64,000 bases of DNA from JACCXG01 sp963834305 (GTDB lineage: Bacteria > Acidobacteriota > Vicinamibacteria > Vicinamibacterales > 2-12-FULL-66-21), in NCBI GenBank assembly GCA_963834305.1, contig CAWIAX010000002.1, positions 1,612,001 through 1,676,000 of the forward strand. The letters are read 5' to 3'. This document shows positions 59,467 through 64,000 of the stretch, one piece after another. The notes under the pieces are model-generated. The model was not told the origin of the DNA. It saw only the letters and a program-made list of their open reading frames with translations, and ran no database searches. How positions within the stretch are numbered: the stretch's first letter is position 1; each line of letters opens with the position of its first letter. Made by a program: the position numbers and the translations under genes.

Positions 59467-60533
59467 CAGCCGCCCACCGCGGGCTGCTGGAGCTCGCGCA
59501 GCCGCGCGGCCTCCTCGCGGCACATGGCCGGCGTCGGGTGGACGCAGTCGCGCGCGCTCACCGCCATCACCAGCGTCAGGAGGTTCACGCCGTATTCGCT
59601 CGCGACCGCGCGGAACATCGGCAGGAACGACGAGTGGCAGCGCGACAGCCCGAGCACGAGCTCGAGGGCGCTCGAGCCGCGGTGCACTTCCTCGGGGTTG
59701 GTGTTCGGCACCCGATCGACGATCTCGCGCACCAGCGGCTGAAACAGCGCCTCGGCGACCACAGTGGTCTTCGTCAGGTCGATCTCCTTCAGGTAGCCGC
59801 GGCGCTGCAGCAGCGCGACGATCACCTCGGTCTGGGCGTTGCCGGCGCTGCGCCCGATGCCGCGGAGCGTGGTGTCGACGAAGCGCGCCCCTTCATCGAG
59901 CGCGACCATCGAATTGCTGACGGCGAGCTGCAGGTTGTGGTGCGCGTGCATCCCGGCTTCGCACGGCGTCTCGCCGAGGATCACCCGGATGTACTCGCGG
60001 ACGTCCTCCGGCAGCATGCACCCGGCCGAGTCGACGACGTAGATGTTGTCCGGCTGCCAGGTGCCGATCTCGCGCGCGATGGCGCGGAACTCCGCGGCAT
60101 CGACCGCGTAGGTCTTCATCAGGTTGACGCTCACGGTCATGCCGAGCGCCTTGGCATGTTCGACGTGGGCACGGGCGTCGCGGAACTCGGTGATGTTCGT
60201 GCCGACGCGCACGAAGTGCATCCCGTAGGCGCCGGCCAGGTCGAGGTGCGCCGGCTCGCCGATCCCGGGGATGAAGAAGGTGCCCCACCGCGCCCGCGTC
60301 AGCGTCGAGGCGGCGGCTTCGAGATACGCCTCGTCGGTCTCGGCGGCGACGCCGATCGACGGCTGCGAGGCGCCCAGCCCGAGGCCGTGGCCGATCTCGA
60401 TGTGGTCGAAGCCCGCGTCCTCGAGCGCCCGCGCCACCACCCGCGTATGTTCGGCCGTGAACTGGAAATTGACGACGTAGGCGGAATCGCGCAGGGTGCA
60501 TTCGAAGATGACCGGACGCGGGTGCATCGGCAT
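59466..60533 (-). CDS. 4-hydroxy-2-oxovalerate-aldolase-like enzyme (HMGL family)
   Basis: A 355-aa TIM-barrel of the DRE-TIM family. Active-site Arg and Asp are in FECTLRDSAYVVNF. The segment FDHIEIGHGLGLGASQPSIGVAAETD matches the DmpG-type His-Gly-Gly-Leu loop. FFIPGIGEPAHLDLAGAYGMHFVRVGTNITE and the metal HxH in GMHAHHNLQLAVSNS follow. DmpG cleaves or forms 4-hydroxy-2-oxo acids from pyruvate and an aldehyde. DmpF is absent, and the setting is a glycan locus, so a sugar-chain extension is possible. Confidence 0.82.
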   Translation of the reverse strand: MPMHPRPVIFECTLRDSAYVVNFQFTAEHTRVVARALEDAGFDHIEIGHGLGLGASQPSIGVAAETDEAYLEAAASTLTRARWGTFFIPGIGEPAHLDLAGAYGMHFVRVGTNITEFRDARAHVEHAKALGMTVSVNLMKTYAVDAAEFRAIAREIGTWQPDNIYVVDSAGCMLPEDVREYIRVILGETPCEAGMHAHHNLQLAVSNSMVALDEGARFVDTTLRGIGRSAGNAQTEVIVALLQRRGYLKEIDLTKTTVVAEALFQPLVREIVDRVPNTNPEEVHRGSSALELVLGLSRCHSSFLPMFRAVASEYGVNLLTLVMAVSARDCVHPTPAMCREEAARLRELQQPAVGG

Positions 60534-60537
60534 TGAG

Positions 60538-61320
60538 TCACCGTTCCTGAAGCAGCGCCGCAGCCGTGCCGTGGAGGACCTGCTCCACCTCCGCGGGAGT
60601 GAAGCGGTGACGCTCGAAGAATCCGAGCGCCGACCGCAGCGACTCCGTCACGGGCACGAATGGCGCATCCGAACCGTACATCCACCGGGATGCGCCGAGC
60701 TTGCGCATGGCGAACGCGAAATCTGTCTCTATGCTGCTCCCTTCATAATAGGGCAGCGAGAAGGACGTTTCGAGCAGAACCTGCGGCGCGTCGGCGGCCA
60801 CGAGCATCGCGTCGAGCACCTGCCGGCCGCCGCCGTGCGACATCACGATCGGGCAGCGCACCGCGTCGGCCAGGCGCGCCGCGAGGCGGACGCCGTCGTG
60901 CCGCTCGAGCGCGCGGGTGCCGTACGCACAGCAGACCATCACGAACATGCCCAGCCGTTCCGCCGCCCGCGCCAGCGCCGCCGCCCGGTCGTAGTCGGCC
61001 GGCACGATCCGCTGGAGGTAGGGATGGAACTTGAGCGCCGCGACTCCAGCCGCGCGCGCCCGTTCCAGCCGGGCCTCGGCGTCGGCGCGCCGGAAGTCCA
61101 CGGCCAGCGCCACCGGAAACCGATCGCTCACCGCGGCGGTGCCCTCGCCGAGCCCATCCACCGCGTGGTCGCTCAGCACCACCATCACGGCGCGCGCCGC
61201 CCCGACCGCGTCGAGCTCGCGCTCGAAGTGCCGGCAGGCCGCGGCCACCTCCGCCGCGCCGAGCGTGGTCAACCGCTCGCCGTCGGGCGTGAGGACCGGG
61301 TTGAGGTGCATGTCGATCAT
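60538..61320 (-). CDS. amidohydrolase-2 family protein
   Basis: A 260-aa TIM-barrel hydrolase or decarboxylase. It has ALKFHPYLQRI, IVMSHGGGRQVLDAML and MYGSDAPFVPV, the later metal and acid ligands of the family. The first ligand pair, normally HxH near the N-terminus, is HLN here (MIDMHLNPV), so the second His is missing. Family members hydrolyse amides or lactones or decarboxylate acids. It lies four bases after the aldolase gene and overlaps the next methyltransferase as ATGA. Confidence 0.75.
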   Translation of the reverse strand: MIDMHLNPVLTPDGERLTTLGAAEVAAACRHFERELDAVGAARAVMVVLSDHAVDGLGEGTAAVSDRFPVALAVDFRRADAEARLERARAAGVAALKFHPYLQRIVPADYDRAAALARAAERLGMFVMVCCAYGTRALERHDGVRLAARLADAVRCPIVMSHGGGRQVLDAMLVAADAPQVLLETSFSLPYYEGSSIETDFAFAMRKLGASRWMYGSDAPFVPVTESLRSALGFFERHRFTPAEVEQVLHGTAAALLQER

Positions 61321-61985
61321 GCCGGCCCCTTGCGCAGCACCAGCAGGAACTCGCGCTGCGGCAGCGGCCGGTAGGCGTGGTGGAGCTCGACGTAAGGGGT
61401 GCGCGACAGCGCCAGGTCGAGCATGCGGGCCGGCTCGAAGTAGAAGACGAACGACTCTTCGGGGTAGTCCGGCACGCGGCGGGCCGACAGCATGTCGACG
61501 ACCAGCGCCTCGCGGCAGGCGCCGAACGCAGCATCGATGGCCCGCGCGGCGTAGTCGTAGTTGTCGAGGTCGCTGAGGCGGAAGTTCACCAGCCCGAGCA
61601 TCAGCGCCACGTCGCAGACCGGCGATTCGTAGGGCTGGAGGACGACGTTCCGCCGCTCGAAGCGGCTGTCGGGAAACCGGCCGCGGGCGACGTCCAGCAG
61701 ATCGTCGTTGATGTCGACCCCGGCGTAGGCCGCCGGCGGCGTGCCCTGCTCCTCGAGGAAGACCCGGAAATCTCCCAGGCCGCAGCCGATGTCGAGCACG
61801 TCGCGGCCGCCGAACCGGGCCGCCGCGGCGGCGGCGGCAAAGCGCGCCCACTGGTTCGCGCGCGTGTCCCAGCCGAGCGTCCGCGGGTCGGTCCCGAACT
61901 CGCGGAGCCGCTTCGAGTAGCGCTCGAGCGCCACCCGCTCGACCTCCGCCACCGCGCGATCGAAATCCCCGGGCGTGCCGCTCAT
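61317..61985 (-). CDS. SAM-dependent methyltransferase
   Basis: A 222-aa class I methyltransferase. Motifs: DVLDIGCGLGDFRVFLEEQG (SAM site), YAGVDINDDLLDVARGRF and VALMLGLVNFRLSD. It begins ERYSKRLREFGTDPRTLGWDTRANQWARF, a helical cap seen in some sugar and small-molecule methylases. Translationally coupled on both sides to amidohydrolase and ATP-grasp genes, so it probably acts on the same intermediate. Confidence 0.82.
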   Translation of the reverse strand: MSGTPGDFDRAVAEVERVALERYSKRLREFGTDPRTLGWDTRANQWARFAAAAAAARFGGRDVLDIGCGLGDFRVFLEEQGTPPAAYAGVDINDDLLDVARGRFPDSRFERRNVVLQPYESPVCDVALMLGLVNFRLSDLDNYDYAARAIDAAFGACREALVVDMLSARRVPDYPEESFVFYFEPARMLDLALSRTPYVELHHAYRPLPQREFLLVLRKGPA

Positions 61986-63193
61986 GCCGTCACCACCGTC
62001 AGCGTCTCGCGCACCTCCTGCACCAGCCGGCGGGTCGCATCCGGCGTTGCCGCGGTCGCGATCACGAAGCCGTGCCGGCTCGGGCCGTGCGTGATGTCGG
62101 GCAGCGGCTGCCCGACCGTCGCCAGCAGGTGCACCGCCAGCACACCGGGAATCCGCAGCGCGCGATCGACGCCGTCCACCGAAACCAGCGTGCCGCGCCG
62201 GCCGAAGTCGATGAAGCCGAGCACGGTCGAGCGCTGCTGCGGCGCCGGCTCGACCCCCTCGGGCCCGGGGAATTCGCCGAACGCATTCCGGAGCAGCAGC
62301 TCGGGAATCGGCGCGAACGACAGCGACGGCACGATCACCGGCGCGGTGTAGACGCCGCCGCCGCGGTTGGCAATCTCGATGAGGTAGGGCATGCCGTCGG
62401 CGGTGACGAGGTACTCGCCGTGCGTCGCCCCGAACGTCAGGCCGAGCGCCGCGACGGTCCGCGCGTTGTAGTCCAGCACGCGCGCCACCACGTCTGCGGG
62501 CAGCTCGGCGGGATACATCACTTCCATGTCGACGTTGCGCCGCCCGCCGACCTTCCGCTTGGTGGCCACGCCGAGCGCCAGGTAGCGGCCGGGACTGAAA
62601 CAGTAGCCGTCCACCGTCACCATCGTCCCCTCGAGGAAGGTCTCGACGATGACCTCGCGCGAGTGCGCGTTCATGAGCGCGTCGTAGAAGCTCTCCTTGA
62701 CCTCGGCTGCCGTGCGCGCGGTCGAGACGCCGAAGCAGCCGCGGTTGTCGACCGGCTTGAAGATGGCGGGCAGCCCGGTGCCGCTCACCGCGGCCTCGGC
62801 CTCCTCGAGCGTCCGGGCGGCGTGGAACGCCGGCTGGGTCAGGCCGGCGCGGGCGACCCGCTCGCGCATCAGGCGCTTGTTCGTGGCCAGCTGCGCCGCC
62901 TCCACCGAGGGGGCGTGCAGGCCGAGGAGGTCGGCGATGCACGCCGACGCGAAGAGCGAGTAGTCGCACTGGTCGGCGACCACCGCATCGACGCCGTGCC
63001 GGCGGGCAATCGCCAGGCAGCGGTCGACGTCGCGCGACGAGGCGATCTCGGCGAGGTTGGCGAACGGGAAGCCCGCGGCGTCGGGGCTGGCATCGACGGC
63101 CACGACGAACAGGCCGAGCTCGCGCGCCTTCCGGATGATGAACACCTGCTCGATGCCGGCCGGCATGATCAGGATGCGGGCGCCCGGCTTCAT
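61982..63193 (-). CDS. ATP-grasp ligase (carbamoyl-phosphate-synthase-like)
   Basis: A 403-aa ATP-grasp protein. The N-domain starts ARILIMPAGIEQVFIIRKARELGL and VVADQCDYSLFASACIADLLGL. The ATP-grasp core has NKRLMRERVARAGLTQPAF, PAIFKPVDNRGCFGVS (the ATP-binding Lys), EVIVETFLEGTMVTVDGY and PYLIEIANRGGG. Enzymes of this shape ligate a carboxylate to an amine or similar group. In this locus it could form an amide on the acidic sugar. Substrate not inferable. Start overlaps the NeuB stop as ATGA. Confidence 0.82.
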   Translation of the reverse strand: MKPGARILIMPAGIEQVFIIRKARELGLFVVAVDASPDAAGFPFANLAEIASSRDVDRCLAIARRHGVDAVVADQCDYSLFASACIADLLGLHAPSVEAAQLATNKRLMRERVARAGLTQPAFHAARTLEEAEAAVSGTGLPAIFKPVDNRGCFGVSTARTAAEVKESFYDALMNAHSREVIVETFLEGTMVTVDGYCFSPGRYLALGVATKRKVGGRRNVDMEVMYPAELPADVVARVLDYNARTVAALGLTFGATHGEYLVTADGMPYLIEIANRGGGVYTAPVIVPSLSFAPIPELLLRNAFGEFPGPEGVEPAPQQRSTVLGFIDFGRRGTLVSVDGVDRALRIPGVLAVHLLATVGQPLPDITHGPSRHGFVIATAATPDATRRLVQEVRETLTVVTA

Positions 63194-64000
63194 GAGCCCG
63201 ATTCCTGGAGCTTGTCCGCGGTGATCGGCGTGCCGGCGGCGATCGTGGACGCCGCCACCGGCGCCTGGAGGCGCTCGAACTCGTGCGCGGCGAGGCCGGC
63301 CGGCGCGCGGCGGAACAGCACACGCTCGGCGGTGACGGGGGCCCCGGCAGCAATCGTGTCCCGCGCGATGGCGCGCACCTCCAGCGCGGCAATCTGCTCG
63401 CGCTCGCGCGGGCTGTTGTCGTCGCGGCGGCCGTCGCCCATGCTGTCCTCGACGTCGCGGATGTGGCGAATCATCAGCGCCAGCTCCTCCGGCTGGAGGG
63501 CGAAGTGATGGTCCGGGCCCGGACGCGTCCGGTCCGTCGTGAAATGCTTCTCCACGATGCAGGCGCCGAGCGCCACGGCGGCCGGGGCCACGTGGATGCC
63601 CTCGGTGTGGTCGGACAGGCCGACGGGATACCCGAAGCTGTGCTCCAGCGTGGCCATCGCCCTGAGGTTGACCCGTGGACCGCGGGCCGGGTATTCGGCG
63701 ACGCACTGCAGCAGCGCCAGCGCCTGCACCCCGGCGTCCTCGAGCGTGCGGACCGCGCGCTCGATGCGCGGCATGTCGGCGTAGCCGGTGGAGAGGATGG
63801 CGGGCTTGCCCGTCGCGGCCACGGCGCGGAGGACGAGCGGGTCCCCGACCGCCTGCGGCGACGCAATCTTGAAGGCGGGAGCCCCCGCCCGATCGATCAG
63901 GTCGACCGACCCGGCGTAGGTCGGCGAGCACAGGAAGTGGATGCCGCGGTCGGTGGCCGCCTGGTTGAGGCGCGGCAGCCACGCCTCCGGCAGCTCGATG
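63190..64000 (-). CDS. NeuB-family synthase with SAF domain, partial at window edge
   Basis: C-terminal 269 residues of a sialic/legionaminic/pseudaminic acid synthase. The barrel part shows HFLCSPTYAGSVDLIDRA, AFKIASPQAVGDPLVLRAVAATGKPAILSTG, GYPVGLSDHTEGIHVAPAAVALGACIVEKHFTTDR. The SAF (antifreeze-like) domain covers the last 60 residues (ARDTIAAGAPVTAERVLFRR, LQAPVAASTIAAGTPIT). It differs from the SAF-less synthase at 44201. The start lies upstream of the window, so operon head and start codon cannot be seen. Confidence 0.88.
   Translation of the reverse strand, partial: IELPEAWLPRLNQAATDRGIHFLCSPTYAGSVDLIDRAGAPAFKIASPQAVGDPLVLRAVAATGKPAILSTGYADMPRIERAVRTLEDAGVQALALLQCVAEYPARGPRVNLRAMATLEHSFGYPVGLSDHTEGIHVAPAAVALGACIVEKHFTTDRTRPGPDHHFALQPEELALMIRHIRDVEDSMGDGRRDDNSPREREQIAALEVRAIARDTIAAGAPVTAERVLFRRAPAGLAAHEFERLQAPVAASTIAAGTPITADKLQESGS

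Overview
The window is very GC-rich and reads like a chromosomal segment of an Acidobacteriota bacterium, most likely of the Vicinamibacteria type. This is inferred from gene content and style: a translation/PRPP block, a Gram-negative envelope (heptose and O-antigen enzymes, a LolB-like lipoprotein), a large nuo operon, a big secreted FG-GAP repeat protein, and heptanucleotide intergenic repeats. It holds about 60 protein genes, one tRNA gene, no rRNA and no CRISPR array. There is no gene-free stretch longer than 300 bases.

Region 1 (1-6640, minus strand) runs TPR lipoprotein-type protein, LolB-like lipoprotein, ispE, tRNA-Gln(TTG), prs, rplY, pth, rpsF, rpsR, rplI (cut by the window edge). 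pth has a probable CTG start and a one-base frameshift. A hairpin before rpsF may be an S6:S18 autoregulatory leader. Region 2 (6700-10170, plus strand) is a small zinc-ribbon protein, a GT9 heptosyltransferase, an O-antigen ligase and a heptose-7-phosphate kinase. Region 3 (10200-16340) holds a GT83/GT39 transferase and purH on minus, a cold-shock gene preceded by a compact RNA-like element, two uncharacterised minus-strand genes, and selA.

Region 4 (16388-28686, minus) is a respiratory complex I operon in the order nuoA, B, C, gmhA, D, E, F, H, J, K, L, M, N. nuoG and nuoI are missing from their usual places, and a sedoheptulose-7-phosphate isomerase gene sits inside the operon. nuoN carries a single-base frameshift. 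Region 5 (28985-36453, plus) is a glycosyltransferase overlapping thiS, then thiG, a coiled-coil methyltransferase, a repeat-rich intergenic segment and an 1105-residue secreted FG-GAP/VCBS protein. The encoded ThiS does not end at its Gly-Gly.

Region 6 (36631 to beyond 64000, minus) is a surface-polysaccharide locus of at least 27 kb. It contains a WbaP-type initiating transferase, several glycosyltransferases, a Wzx flippase and capsule-export-like proteins. It also has a nonulosonic-acid-like set: two NeuB-family synthases, a cytidylyltransferase fused to a KdsC-like phosphatase, three short-chain dehydrogenases (two PtmA-like), a pseudaminic-acid-associated methylase, a GNAT acetyltransferase and a PIG-L deacetylase. 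Among these lies an unusual group: a 4-hydroxy-2-oxovalerate-aldolase-like enzyme, an amidohydrolase, an ATP-grasp ligase and three further methyltransferases. Nearly all genes here overlap by 1-14 bases, so the locus looks like one or two long, translationally coupled operons making an uncommon acidic, probably methylated sugar. This locus is the best candidate for undescribed biology in the window.
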